From NCBI RefSeq assembly GCF_040199715.1, contig NZ_JBEFNA010000002.1, positions 1 to 53,846 of the forward strand: a DNA stretch of 53,846 nucleotides, written 5' to 3'. Under the pieces are notes generated by a model. It searched no databases. It was given only the letters and a program-made list of their open reading frames with translations, and was not told the origin of the DNA. This DNA is from Fusobacterium sp. SYSU M8D902. GTDB lineage: Bacteria > Fusobacteriota > Fusobacteriia > Fusobacteriales > Fusobacteriaceae. The position numbers were made by a program, and so were the translations under genes. Positions 16,405 to 26,473 of the stretch are shown here, piece by piece; position 1 is the stretch's first letter; each line of letters starts with the position of its first letter.

Positions 16405-18675
16405 TTATTTTTTATCTATCTTTCTTATATTCTTACACTCTGGGTATCCTGTACAAGCTAGGAATTTACCCCATCTTCCTCTACCAATTTTAAATGGTCT
16501 TCCACATTTTTCACATACCCCAGCTTCTTTTAAGATCTTCTCATCTTCAGCTAATAGTTTTGAAAGCTCTGCATTTATCTTCATAACTCCATCTTTCTCT
16601 TGAATCTGATTGTTAGCTAAAGCTTTTCTTATCTCTGGTGGTAATGGCATTCTTAAATTATCTTGAGCATATTTTTCACTCTCTAAATAGCTACCAAATC
16701 TTCCAACTTTCAATAGATACATATCTCCATTTTCAGTTTTTACATCTGTAGCTTTTCCCTGCTTAGTTTTAACTAATTCTTCTACCTTATCTCTCACAAA
16801 GATCTTACCTTGTTTTATCTCTTCAGCTGGAATATCTATCCCTTTCAAAGATATTTTTTCCTTGCACTCCCCGTCCTTATCAACCTCTGGACAAGCTAGA
16901 TATCTTCCAAACCTTCCTGTTTTTAATATCATATTTCCCTTACCACAGCTACAAGGTACATCTGATTCTATTCTACGATTAGCTTCCTCCTCTACCTTCT
17001 CAGCAAACTTGTCTATGTACTCTTTTAACTCCTTATAGAATACAGAAAGTAGAGTTATCCAGTTCTCTTCTCCCTCTGCCACCTCGTCCAATTGATTCTC
17101 CATTTCAGCTGTAAATTTTACATTCATTATATTTGGAAAGTTTTTATCTAAAGCATCTTCTATCTCAAATCCCAACTCTGTTGGAATAAAGCTTTTCCCC
17201 TCTATTTTTACATACTCTCTCTTCTTCAATGTCTCTATTATCGAAGCATAAGTTGAAGGTCTTCCTATTCCCTCTGCCTCCAATTTTTTTACAAGAGATG
17301 ACTCTGTAAATCTTGAAGGTGGTTTTGTGAAATCCTCTTTAATATGTAATTTTTCTAATTTAGTTTTATCCCCTATCTTAATCTCTGGGAAATCTCCTAA
17401 TGGCAATTCATCTTCATCTTTAAATATTTTATAATAACCATCAAATATTATCTTATTGATTGTTCCTCTAAAGTCAAATTTATCATATGTAGCTACCAAT
17501 TCAAACTGTTCATACTTCATTGGAGCTAATTGAGATATCAAAAATCTCTCCCAAATCAATTTATATAATTTCAATTGATCCTTATCTAAAGAGACCTCCA
17601 ATATACTTGGAGTTAAGTTTATATCTGTTGGACGTATTGCCTCGTGAGCATCTTGAATCTTCTGCTTACTTTTACTCTCTTTTTTCACTCCTAGATACTC
17701 TTTACCAAAGTTCTCTAAAATATAGTTTTTAGCCATCTCTTGAGCATCTTCAGAGATTCTTGTAGAGTCTGTTCTCATATAAGTAATCAAACCTTTATGA
17801 GTTCCATTTACATCTATACCCTCATATAGCCCTTGTGCCACTCTCATAGTTTTGGAAGCTGAAAATCCCAAATATGATGAAGCTAACTGCTGTAAAGTAC
17901 TAGTCTTTAAAGGTAGTGGTGAGTTCTTAGTTCTCTTACTTACCTTAGCCTCACTAATTGTAAATTCCTTTTTCTCTATTGATTTTATCTCTTTTACAAT
18001 ATTACCATCAGTTAATCTATCAACTTTTTTTCCTTCTACTTTATATAGAGCTAATTTTAGTTTGTTGGAAAAATCTCCCTTTACCTCCCAAAATTTTACT
18101 GGCACGAATTTTTTTATCTCATTTTCTAAATCGCAAATAAGTTTTAAAGCCACTGATTGCACTCTACCAGCACTGGTATTAGAAGCTATACTCTTCCAAA
18201 GCAGCGAACTTATTCCATATCCTACCAATCTATCCAATATTCTTCTAGCTTGTTGGGCATTGACCTTGTTCATATCGATCTGTCTCGGATGAGTAATCGA
18301 TTCCTTTATTGCGTGTTCAGTTATCTCATTAAACTCTATTCTATTAGTGTCGTTTTCATCTAATTTTAAAGCATAAGCTATGTGCCAAGCTATTGCCTCT
18401 CCTTCTCTATCAGGGTCAGATGCTAGATAAACTTTATCTGATTTTTTTGCCAAAGCTTTAAGATTCTTTATTACATCACCTTTTCCCTTGATTGTAGAGT
18501 ATGACGGAGTAAAATTATTCTCCACATCCACTCCTAATTTACTCTTAGGTAAATCTCTCACATGTCCAAATGATGCTACAACCTGAAAATTCTTTCCCAA
18601 AATTTTTTCAATTGTCTTAGCTTTCGCTGGTGACTCAACTATTACTAAATTTTTTTTATCTGTTGTCTTTGCCAC
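16405..18675 (-). CDS. topA: DNA topoisomerase I
   Basis: This type IA topoisomerase (756 residues) relaxes negative supercoils. The Toprim domain starts LVIVESPAKAKTIEKIL, with DPDREGEAIAWH at about 85. The active-site tyrosine is in GLITYMRTDSTRIS, near residue 300. The C-terminus carries two zinc-ribbon-type repeats: CSCGKGNMILKTGRFGRYLAC, and CEKCGRPFKIGRGRWGKFLAC with a following TGYPEC. Translation starts at GTG 18675 after GGGGTGA. A promoter with 17-bp spacing lies at 18716-18744, so topA is transcribed independently as well as from upstream. Confidence 0.97.
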   Translation of the reverse strand: MAKTTDKKNLVIVESPAKAKTIEKILGKNFQVVASFGHVRDLPKSKLGVDVENNFTPSYSTIKGKGDVIKNLKALAKKSDKVYLASDPDREGEAIAWHIAYALKLDENDTNRIEFNEITEHAIKESITHPRQIDMNKVNAQQARRILDRLVGYGISSLLWKSIASNTSAGRVQSVALKLICDLENEIKKFVPVKFWEVKGDFSNKLKLALYKVEGKKVDRLTDGNIVKEIKSIEKKEFTISEAKVSKRTKNSPLPLKTSTLQQLASSYLGFSASKTMRVAQGLYEGIDVNGTHKGLITYMRTDSTRISEDAQEMAKNYILENFGKEYLGVKKESKSKQKIQDAHEAIRPTDINLTPSILEVSLDKDQLKLYKLIWERFLISQLAPMKYEQFELVATYDKFDFRGTINKIIFDGYYKIFKDEDELPLGDFPEIKIGDKTKLEKLHIKEDFTKPPSRFTESSLVKKLEAEGIGRPSTYASIIETLKKREYVKIEGKSFIPTELGFEIEDALDKNFPNIMNVKFTAEMENQLDEVAEGEENWITLLSVFYKELKEYIDKFAEKVEEEANRRIESDVPCSCGKGNMILKTGRFGRYLACPEVDKDGECKEKISLKGIDIPAEEIKQGKIFVRDKVEELVKTKQGKATDVKTENGDMYLLKVGRFGSYLESEKYAQDNLRMPLPPEIRKALANNQIQEKDGVMKINAELSKLLAEDEKILKEAGVCEKCGRPFKIGRGRWGKFLACTGYPECKNIRKIDKK

Positions 18676-18715
18676 TTACTTCACCCCTGTTGCTCTATTA
18701 TCTCTTTTCCGTTTC

Positions 18716-18744
18716 ATTCTACTAAATTCTTTAAAAAAAATCAA
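18716..18744 (-). promoter_or_regulatory. Candidate internal promoter for topA
   Basis: TTGATT (18739-18744) and TAGAAT (18716-18721) are spaced 17 bp apart on the minus strand within the 78-bp gap between dprA and topA. The start would lie near 18709, about 35 nt before the GTG. This gap is the largest in the long leftward run. Confidence 0.5.
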
Positions 18745-18753
18745 GATTTCTAT

Positions 18754-19815
18754 TTAAATTTTTCTCCTATACTTTCCTCCAGGAACACTCATCACCACTT
18801 TTTTTACTTCTAAATCCATTAAAATAGATAGTATTTCACCTGGTTTCATCAAAGTTGCCATAATAATCTCATCTAGATTTTTTTCTCTCTCAAGAACATT
18901 GTATATTTTTTCTTCATATTCTGTCAAATTTAATTTCTTTTTTTCCTCACTTGCTCTCTTTTTCCAATTAAATTCATCTAATATATCCTCTACAGAGGTT
19001 ACTAATTTAGCACTCGAATTTTTTATAAGATTATTACACCCCTCTGACACAGGAGAAAAGATCTCACCAGGGATTGCAAATACCTCTCTTCCCTCCTCCA
19101 ATGCCAATTCAGCTGTAATTAAACTTCCACCTTTTATCTTACTTTCAACCACTGTTATACCTTGTGAAATTCCAACTATTACTCTATTTCTCATTGGAAA
19201 ATTGTAAGCATATGGCAACGTTCCTAAGGGATATTCACTCATAATTAATCCCTTTTCTCCCAACTCTTGCCATAATCTCTCATTCTCTTTAGGGTATACC
19301 ACATCCAATCCACTACCCACAATTGCTATGCTCTTTCCCCCATTTTCCAATGTTTTTTGATGACAGATTCTATCAATTCCACTTGCTAGTCCACTGACAG
19401 TTGTTACTCCATTTTCCACCAACTCTCTTACTAATTTTTCACAAGCTATCTTTCCATATGAGGTGGGCCTCCTTGTTCCTACTACCCCTATCTTTTTCCC
19501 TTTTAAAATAGAAATATCTCCTCTATAATACATAAATATTGGTGGCTTTGCTATATTTTTTAACTCCTCTGGATAATCTCCATCTTTGATAAAAAGAAGA
19601 GACACTCTATTCTCTCTTAATCTTTCTATCTCCTCTTTCAAGTCTACTTTTTGAGAGTCCCAAATCTTTTCTATCTCTTCAATCTCCAATTTGTAGCTAT
19701 CTTGTAACACTCTTTTATCAACTTTAAAAATATCTTCATACTCTTCAAAGAACTTCAGTAGTATTCTAAATGTCCTGTCTTTTATATCCACCACTTTTAA
19801 CCTATACCACTCCAA
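18754..19815 (-). CDS. dprA: DNA-processing protein DprA/Smf
   Basis: DprA binds incoming single-stranded DNA and loads RecA during natural transformation. The 353-residue protein has an N-terminal helical region. The Rossmann-like core reads GVVGTRRPTSYGK, VSGLASGIDRICHQ, AIVGSGLDVVYP and NFPMRNRVI, with GGSLITAELALEEGREVFAIPG. A winged-helix-like C-terminus follows. The frame extends to a GTG at 19824. That GTG belongs to the Shine-Dalgarno AAAGAGGTGA, and the TTG at 19815, five bases after it, gives MEWYRLKV, the more likely start. It lies between the TPR gene and topA. Its presence hints at competence but does not prove it. Confidence 0.95.
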   Translation of the reverse strand: MEWYRLKVVDIKDRTFRILLKFFEEYEDIFKVDKRVLQDSYKLEIEEIEKIWDSQKVDLKEEIERLRENRVSLLFIKDGDYPEELKNIAKPPIFMYYRGDISILKGKKIGVVGTRRPTSYGKIACEKLVRELVENGVTTVSGLASGIDRICHQKTLENGGKSIAIVGSGLDVVYPKENERLWQELGEKGLIMSEYPLGTLPYAYNFPMRNRVIVGISQGITVVESKIKGGSLITAELALEEGREVFAIPGEIFSPVSEGCNNLIKNSSAKLVTSVEDILDEFNWKKRASEEKKKLNLTEYEEKIYNVLEREKNLDEIIMATLMKPGEILSILMDLEVKKVVMSVPGGKYRRKI

Positions 19816-19837
19816 GCCCCTCACCTCTTTTGTGATT

Positions 19838-20533
19838 TTAATTATTTTTTAACTCTGCATATAGTCTTATTAACATATCTCTTATTACCTTCGAATTAGG
19901 ATATCTATTTCTTCCAACTTCCAATATATTTTTTGCTTCTCCATAATTTTTAGTTATCATATAAACATCTCCAAGCCCTGTATATACTGCTTCATCTTGT
20001 CTATATTTCATATACTTATTAAAATCATTGATAGCCTCTGAATAGTTTCCAATATTTCTATTTATAACCCCTCTTCCTAAATATGCTTCATAGAAATTAG
20101 GATCCATCTCTATACTCTGAGTGTATAGTCTCAATGCATTCTCATTGTCATTTAAAAATCTTGCTGATGTAGCTGCCCCAAAAACATTCTTTATGTTTGT
20201 ATTATCCCTTGAAAAAACCTCATAAGCTTTTTCATATCTTCCATTTTTAAAGTAGTAATCTCCCACATTAAAAAGCTCATTACTGTTGTTTTGTAGATAA
20301 TCCATATAGATGTCAAATTCCTTTTTATACTCCTTATAATTCTTCTGTAATCTCCATTTATCCCTATCAAAAGAGATCTGTTGATCCAACTCTTTTATTC
20401 TCTCCCATCTCTGATTCATCTCTTGTCTACTTACATCTACCTTCTCTTTTTCACTGTCCCCTTTCCAGAATAAAAATCCCTCTCCATAAACCAAACTTCC
20501 CATTAAAAACAATAAACTTACTATCTTCTTCAT
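19838..20533 (-). CDS. Exported tetratricopeptide-repeat protein
   Basis: The 231-residue protein has a Sec-type signal peptide (MKKIVSLLFLMGSLVYG), then a charged segment. At least four tetratricopeptide-like repeats follow (for example PNFYEAYLGRGVINRNIGNY and DEAVYTGLGDVYMITKNYGE). Such proteins are periplasmic or membrane-attached scaffolds. AGGAG lies eight bases before the ATG at 20533. A longer frame from a TTG at 20548 would overlap the xseA stop and is less likely. It sits between xseA and dprA, where xseB might have been expected. The partner is unknown. Confidence 0.8.
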   Translation of the reverse strand: MKKIVSLLFLMGSLVYGEGFLFWKGDSEKEKVDVSRQEMNQRWERIKELDQQISFDRDKWRLQKNYKEYKKEFDIYMDYLQNNSNELFNVGDYYFKNGRYEKAYEVFSRDNTNIKNVFGAATSARFLNDNENALRLYTQSIEMDPNFYEAYLGRGVINRNIGNYSEAINDFNKYMKYRQDEAVYTGLGDVYMITKNYGEAKNILEVGRNRYPNSKVIRDMLIRLYAELKNN

Positions 20534-20544
20534 CAAATATCTCC

Positions 20545-21753
20545 TCAAATCTTTATAATCTTCTCTACTCTTCCTGAAATTGATCCATCATTTAATCTGA
20601 TATCAATCTCCTCTCCTATCTCTAAATCATCTACACTTTTTATGCTAACACCAGCCTTACTAACAACACTATACCCTCTTTCCAATGTTTTTAGAGGATT
20701 TAAAGTTATCAATCTCTGTATCTTATTCTCCAAACTATTTCTTTTACCCTCTATGTAATAGGTAATAGCCTGTTGTAGCCTTCTCTCCCTCTCAACTAAA
20801 ACACTGTTTTTCTCCTCTATCACTTTTGAAAAACTCTTTATGTAGTAGTTGTTCTCTCTGCTCTCTAACTCTTTTCTCTTCTTATTTAATATGTTCTTCA
20901 TAAGGGTATTTAGATATCTCTCTCTATCCTCTAATCCCTCTATACTCCTCTTTCTCTCTGGAACAGATAGCTCTACTGCCTGTGTTGGAGTAGCTGCTCT
21001 TACATCTGCAACCAAGTCTGTCAAAAGGTTATCTATCTCATGCCCTACTGCTGATATTATTGGTTTTTCAGAGTTAAAAAATGCCATAGCTGTTTTTTCT
21101 TCATTAAAAGCCCATAGATCCTCTATACTTCCTCCACCTCTTCCAGCTATTATCATATCTATTTCAGGAATCTGATTTAGAACCTCTATTCCTCTCACTA
21201 TCTCATCACTTGAGCCCACTCCCTGTACTTTAGCTGGATACACATATATATTTATAGTATTATCTCTCTTTTTCACTGTTTTTATTATATCCTGTACAGC
21301 TGCTCCTGTAATTGCTGTAACTACACCAATATTTCTTGGATAGTTAGGTAGTGGTTTTTTGTAAAGAGATGAAAAATATCCCTTCTTTTCCATCTCTTTT
21401 TTTAACTCTTCTAACTTAGCAAACATATCCCCCAACATATTTTTCTTTTCAATATGTCTAACTAAAACTTGGAAATCCCCTCTATTTTCATAAAAGCCAA
21501 CATCTCCAAATAATTTAACTGAATCTCCATCTTTTAAATCTTCAGCTATTCTCTTAAATTTATACTTGAAAGCCACACACTTTATCTGTGCTTCTTTATC
21601 TTTCAAATTAAAATAGAGATGTCCACTTTTATAATAGGTTACTCCTGAAAGCTCCCCTTCCAAAAAAAACTCTTTCAAGTTTGGGTTGTCTTCTATATAC
21701 CCTTTTATCATTCTATTAAATTCAGTTACTGAATAAGTTCTCTCTTCAAACAT
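20545..21753 (-). CDS. xseA: Exodeoxyribonuclease VII large subunit
   Basis: XseA (402 residues) is the catalytic subunit of ExoVII, which degrades single-stranded DNA from both ends. An N-terminal OB-fold reads FLEGELSGVTYYKSGHLYF. The catalytic domain has GVVTAITGAAVQDI, IIAGRGGGSIEDLWAFNEE and SAVGHEID, with ADVRAATPTQAVELS, then a long coiled-coil region (about 260-355). The conserved LERGYSVV comes near the end. The small subunit xseB is not adjacent. uvrB is 15 bases upstream, so both repair genes are cotranscribed. Confidence 0.96.
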   Translation of the reverse strand: MFEERTYSVTEFNRMIKGYIEDNPNLKEFFLEGELSGVTYYKSGHLYFNLKDKEAQIKCVAFKYKFKRIAEDLKDGDSVKLFGDVGFYENRGDFQVLVRHIEKKNMLGDMFAKLEELKKEMEKKGYFSSLYKKPLPNYPRNIGVVTAITGAAVQDIIKTVKKRDNTINIYVYPAKVQGVGSSDEIVRGIEVLNQIPEIDMIIAGRGGGSIEDLWAFNEEKTAMAFFNSEKPIISAVGHEIDNLLTDLVADVRAATPTQAVELSVPERKRSIEGLEDRERYLNTLMKNILNKKRKELESRENNYYIKSFSKVIEEKNSVLVERERRLQQAITYYIEGKRNSLENKIQRLITLNPLKTLERGYSVVSKAGVSIKSVDDLEIGEEIDIRLNDGSISGRVEKIIKI

Positions 21754-21767
21754 AATTCTCCCTCAAA

Positions 21768-23750
21768 TTAAAAATCTAGTAACAATTTTTTTAATTTTAT
21801 CATCTCATCTCTTTTTATTATAGCATTTTCAAAATCCAGCTCCTTAGATAGTTTTACAATCTCTTTTTCAAGTTTTCCTATCTCTTTCTCAATATCACTC
21901 TTTGAACTAAAACTCTTGATATCTTTATCTTTTGTCAATTCCTCTGGTAGTCCATAATCTAGATTTATAACATCTTCACTTATCTCTCTTATCACTGTCT
22001 TAGGATCTATACCATTCTCTATATTATACTGATTTTGTATCTTTCTTCTTCTATATGTTTCATCTATAGCTGCCTTCATAGAATCTGTTAAAATATCTCC
22101 ATAGAGTATAACTCTTCCCTCTACATTTCTAGCTGCTCTTCCTATAGTTTGGACCAATGAACGCCTACTTCTTAAGAATCCCTCTTTATCTGCTTCCAGT
22201 ATAGCTACAAGAGAAACTTCTGGTATATCCAATCCCTCTCTAAGTAAGTTTATCCCAACCAATACATCAAATTCACCTTTACGTAACCCTTTTATTATAT
22301 CTATTCTCTCTAATGTATCTATATCTGAGTGCATATATTTAACTCTAATTCCAAGTCCCAAATAATACTCTGTGAGTTCCTCTGCCATCTTTTTAGTAAG
22401 CGTTGTAACCAAAACTCTCTCTCTCTTCTCTGCTCTCACTCTTATCTCTTCCATTAGATCATCTACTTGATTTTTAGTTGGTCTGACCTCTATCTCAGGA
22501 TCTAATATCCCTGTTGGACGAATCAATTGTTCAGCTATATTTCCATCTGATTCAACCATTTCAAAATCTCCTGGAGTCGCTGAGACAAAAACTGTCTGTC
22601 CAGTTAATCTTCGGAACTCTTCAAATCTCAAAGGTCTATTATCAAGTGCTGATTTCAATCTGAATCCATTATCCACCAAAGCTTCTTTTCTTGCTCTATC
22701 TCCATTATACATTCCCCTAATCTGAGGAACAGATATGTGTGACTCGTCAATATATGTAACAAAATCCTTTGGAAAATACTGTAATAGTGTATCCGGTGTC
22801 TCTCCTACTCCCTTTCCTGATAGGTATCTAGAATAGTTTTCTATACCCTTACAATATCCAATCTCTCTTATCATCTCTATATCATACTCTGTCCTCTGTT
22901 TCAATCTCTGAGCCTCCAAAAGTTTTCCCTTCTCTTCAAAGGCTTTAACCTCTTCTATCTTATCCTTTTGAATCTCTGCTATTATTCTTTCTACATCTCC
23001 ATCTTCAGTCAAATATTGAGTAGCTGGATATATCATTATTCTCTCTAGATTCTTTTTTATTTTTTGTCCTGTTAAAGTATTTATCTCTGAGATCTCTTCT
23101 AAGTCCTCGTCCCAAAACTCCAATCTATATCCACTCTCCATATATGAAGGATATATATCTATTACATCTCCCTTTATTCTAAACTTTCCTCTTTCAAAAG
23201 CTAGATCATTTCTTTCATACCTAATACTTATTAATCTTTGGATTAGCTCTTTTCTACCAATCCCTGTTTTTCTATCAATAGGAATTGTCATCTTCTTATA
23301 TGTCTCAGCTGACCCTAATCCATAAATAGCCGATACAGAAGCTACTATTATTACATCTCTTCTATTAATTAGAGCTGCTGTTGCTGCCTGTCTCAATTTT
23401 TCTATCTCATCATTTACAGATGAATCTTTTTCTATATATGTATCTGTTACAGCTATATATGCTTCTGGTTGGTAGTAATCGTAATAGGATACAAAGTATT
23501 CAACAGCATTCTCTGGAAAAAATGATTTATATTCACTATATAATTGTGCCGCCAATGTTTTGTTTGGAGCTAATATAAGTGCTGGTCTATCTGTCTCTTT
23601 TATTATATTAGCAATAGTAAAAGTCTTTCCAGATCCTGTTACCCCTAGAAGTACTTGGTCTGCTATCCCATTATCTATATTCTCAACTATTTTTTTTATT
23701 GCCTGTGGTTGATCTCCCATAGGAGTATATTTAGAATGTAATTTAAACAT
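21768..23750 (-). CDS. uvrB: Excinuclease ABC subunit UvrB
   Basis: UvrB (660 residues) is the damage-verifying helicase-like subunit of nucleotide excision repair. Walker A is [10 protein letters not shown] at about 38-47. The beta-hairpin [11 protein letters not shown] inserts between DNA strands. Motif II is YIDESHIS, and motifs V and VI are [21 protein letters not shown]-like and QTIGRAARN. The C-terminal UVR domain (about 620-655, [20 protein letters not shown]) contacts UvrC/UvrA. It is the first gene of the long leftward run, with an extended -10 promoter just upstream. Confidence 0.98.
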   Translation of the reverse strand: [660 protein letters not shown]

Positions 23751-23779
23751 TGAATCACCTTTTTTATTTTTATAATTTA

Positions 23780-23808
23780 ATTATACCATATTTACTCCCT
23801 ATATCATA
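23780..23808 (-). promoter_or_regulatory. Promoter of the uvrB-led run
   Basis: A TATAAT -10 (23780-23785) preceded by TG one base upstream (extended -10) lies about 30 nt before the uvrB ATG. The -35 (TATGAT at 17 bp) is weak. No LexA-type operator (GAACN4GTTC or CTG-N10-CAG) is obvious around it. Confidence 0.5.
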
Positions 23809-23818
23809 AAAAATAATA

Positions 23819-23864
23819 ATAAAAATAGGATTGCTGTCTCCTTTTACAACAATCCTATTTTCTA
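23819..23864 (-). terminator. Terminator after the YibE/F gene
   Basis: An 11-bp stem (arms AAATAGGATTG 23823-23833 and CAATCCTATTT 23850-23860) with a 16-nt loop is followed on the minus strand by a T-rich tract. It starts eight bases past the stop codon at 23872 and separates the phosphatase unit from uvrB. Confidence 0.8.
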
Positions 23865-23871
23865 ATTTTTC

Positions 23872-25035
23872 TTATTTTAAAATTATATTAAAAACTTTTT
23901 TAAGTGGACATCTCTTTTTTAAGATACTCTCCATATCTATTTGTAAAGAGTAAATCACTCCCCCTATATAAGTTGTCATTGGAGCTACTACCACTAACCC
24001 TATGCTCCCTATTATTATTTTAATTATTTCAGAAGTTATCAGCTTCATATTTAAAATCTGTAACAATGTCATATCTCTTTCTAAAAATAGCATCATTAAA
24101 GTTAAAAATCCTCCTGAATATGCTAATAACAATGTGGTTGTCATTGTTCCTATTACAGATCTCCCTACATTAAATCCAGATTTTATTAGTTGAGGAGTTG
24201 AAATTTTAGGATTATGATATTTTAACTCCTCTATTGTTGCTGCCATATCCATTGCTATATCCATTGCAGCTCCACTTGCACCTATCACTATAGCTGAATA
24301 AAATATTTTTAATATATCTATTCTCATAGCACTTGCAAAAACAACGCTTTGAGCAAAAGGCTGATTCATTCCATCTATCCTAAATATATCTCCAAAAAGA
24401 AAAGTTAAACTTGCTGTAGTAAATAATCCAGACATTGTTCCTAAAAAAGCTGTGATACCCTTTCGTGTAAATCCTGCTACTAAAAAAATAATCAATGCCG
24501 ATAAAAATACTAAAGTTATAATTGTTATAAAAAATATATTTTCACCATCTTTTAATGCAGGTATTAAGTATTCCCAAATTATTACTACACTTCCCACAAA
24601 TGATATAAGTGATTTAAATCCTATTCCTCTAGCATAGATTAATAATAAAACTATAAAAATACAACCTAATTCCACAATTTTATCCATTCTTAATAACGAT
24701 AGTGCTTTCCCTACTATTTCACCCTCATTCTCCCAAATTGCAACTAAAATTTTATCTCCAGTTGAATAAACCTCATCATATTCCATACTACCATTCAATA
24801 AATTATTTATCTCTATTACTTCCCCTTGGTACTTTCCACTTAATATCTCTACTTCTAAATTTTGACTTCCTATTCTAGAGATTCCTTGAGTTATCATATT
24901 ACTGTTATCTATTGATATAACTCTCCCTATCTGCTCTTTTTTTAATACTTTTTCATCTATACATTCTCTTATTTTTTCATTAAAAATTAGAAAAGTAAGA
25001 GAAAATACTATTATCATAACTCCTATTTTTTTCAA
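23872..25035 (-). CDS. YibE/F family multi-pass membrane protein
   Basis: The 387-residue protein has an N-terminal membrane anchor (MKKIGVMIIVFSLTFLIF). A soluble beta-rich domain of about 100 residues follows, then about seven or eight membrane helices. The conserved VIGASGAAMDIAMDMAATIEEL and GRSVIGTMTTTLLLAYSGG mark the YibE/F family, whose biochemical function is not established. Translation appears to start at TTG 25035 after a GGGGG-type Shine-Dalgarno. It lies 19 bases downstream of the alkaline phosphatase gene and probably shares its promoter, which would place it in the same physiological response. A terminator follows. Confidence 0.85.
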   Translation of the reverse strand: MKKIGVMIIVFSLTFLIFNEKIRECIDEKVLKKEQIGRVISIDNSNMITQGISRIGSQNLEVEILSGKYQGEVIEINNLLNGSMEYDEVYSTGDKILVAIWENEGEIVGKALSLLRMDKIVELGCIFIVLLLIYARGIGFKSLISFVGSVVIIWEYLIPALKDGENIFFITIITLVFLSALIIFLVAGFTRKGITAFLGTMSGLFTTASLTFLFGDIFRIDGMNQPFAQSVVFASAMRIDILKIFYSAIVIGASGAAMDIAMDMAATIEELKYHNPKISTPQLIKSGFNVGRSVIGTMTTTLLLAYSGGFLTLMMLFLERDMTLLQILNMKLITSEIIKIIIGSIGLVVVAPMTTYIGGVIYSLQIDMESILKKRCPLKKVFNIILK

Positions 25036-25054
25036 CCTAATTAACCCCCTAAGG

Positions 25055-26434
25055 TTATTTTATCTCTTTTCCCATGCTGTTAGCTATACTTCTAGCCACA
25101 TCAGTGTTATCTTTAAATCCTGTAAATTTCTCTGCTCCTTCACCTACAACTGCCAATGGTACTTGTACTCCTGTATGTGCAAAAGTAGTCCATTGCATTC
25201 CTGATCTTTCTGATATAATATGGGCTACAGCTATTGCAGTAGGACTATATCCACCAAATGTATCTCCAACCTCTTCCTTCTCATCTTCTATTTTCATAGC
25301 TTTTAAAATACTTTCTTTTTCTTTATCAGTTAAATTTTTAAGTCCTAAGTTTTTTTCAATATAGTTAAAATACTCTGTTTTATCTCCTTTATATATCCCT
25401 TGTAATGTATCTTCTATTGAGACTTTTACATTTTTTAGCTCATCTAATTTCATATAGTAATTATTCCCAAATCCCAATCCCATTCCACCTGTTTCATGGT
25501 CAGCTGCTACAACTATTAATGTATCTTGTGGATATTTTTTGTAAAATTCATATGCTGATTTTATTGCATCATCAAAAGCTAGAGTATCATATATTGTCCC
25601 TGCAACATCTTGAGCATGAGAAGCATGGTCTATTCTTCCTCCCTCTACCATTATAAAGAATCCATCTTTATCTTTAGATAAAAGTTCTATTCCCTTATCA
25701 GTCATCTCTTTTAAAGTTGGATACTCTCCATTTTTATCATCTATTGTATATGGCATATGTGAAGCTTTAAAAGTAGCTAAAACTTTTTCTCCCTCTTTAG
25801 GATTCCACTTCTCAAAATCTTTTATTGATTTTTCCCCTAAATATACTTGATATCCTCTCTCTTTAAACTCACCTATTAAATCTCTATCATCTTTTCTTTT
25901 ACTTGTTAATCCACTATTTTTTCCAACAAAATGTCTATATCCTCCCCCAGCTAAATAATCTACACCACTATCCACATAATCAACAGCTATACCATTTTCA
26001 TCATCTCTATCTATATTATGTGAAGCAAATACAGCTGGAGTTGCATGAGTTATTCTTGTAGTTGTTACTAATCCTGTTGCCATACCTTTTTCTTGTGCTA
26101 TTTCTAAAAGGGTTTTTAAATCTTTTCCATCTTTATCTTTTGCTATATATCCATTGTTAGTTTTGTGTCCTGTTGCTAGGGCTGTTCCTGCTGCTGCTGA
26201 ATCTGTTATTAAAGTGTTTGCTGAATAAGTAGTTGTTATTCCTACTGTTGGTAGTGAGTTCATCAATAATTTTTCATCTTTTTTTAACACCTGTTTTTTA
26301 AACTCTTCAGTTATCTGTCTTTGACCCGCTCCCATTCCATCTCCTATAAAATAGAATACATACTTAGCTTGTGCAAAGCTTGTCACTGCCATCATTGTCA
26401 TTCCTAAAAACATTATTTTTTTTCTACTTAACAT
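25055..26434 (-). CDS. phoA: Secreted alkaline phosphatase
   Basis: The 459-residue precursor has a signal peptide (MLSRKKIMFLGMTMMAVTSFAQA) and an alkaline phosphatase domain that releases phosphate from monoesters in the periplasm. The catalytic serine is in TDSAAAGTALATGHKTNNG. Metal ligands appear in FIGDGMGAGQ, ITHATPAVFASHN, GGRIDHASHAQD, AADHETGGMG and FAHTGVQVPL, as in the PhoA family. GGAGG lies five bases before the ATG at 26434; the longer frame from 26449 lacks a ribosome site. The upstream region contains 11-bp-spaced repeats resembling a Pho box. The symbol follows the family and orthology was not tested. Confidence 0.92.
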   Translation of the reverse strand: MLSRKKIMFLGMTMMAVTSFAQAKYVFYFIGDGMGAGQRQITEEFKKQVLKKDEKLLMNSLPTVGITTTYSANTLITDSAAAGTALATGHKTNNGYIAKDKDGKDLKTLLEIAQEKGMATGLVTTTRITHATPAVFASHNIDRDDENGIAVDYVDSGVDYLAGGGYRHFVGKNSGLTSKRKDDRDLIGEFKERGYQVYLGEKSIKDFEKWNPKEGEKVLATFKASHMPYTIDDKNGEYPTLKEMTDKGIELLSKDKDGFFIMVEGGRIDHASHAQDVAGTIYDTLAFDDAIKSAYEFYKKYPQDTLIVVAADHETGGMGLGFGNNYYMKLDELKNVKVSIEDTLQGIYKGDKTEYFNYIEKNLGLKNLTDKEKESILKAMKIEDEKEEVGDTFGGYSPTAIAVAHIISERSGMQWTTFAHTGVQVPLAVVGEGAEKFTGFKDNTDVARSIANSMGKEIK

Positions 26435-26473
26435 AAATTCCCTCCACACTATTTTAATTTCTTTGACAAATTA

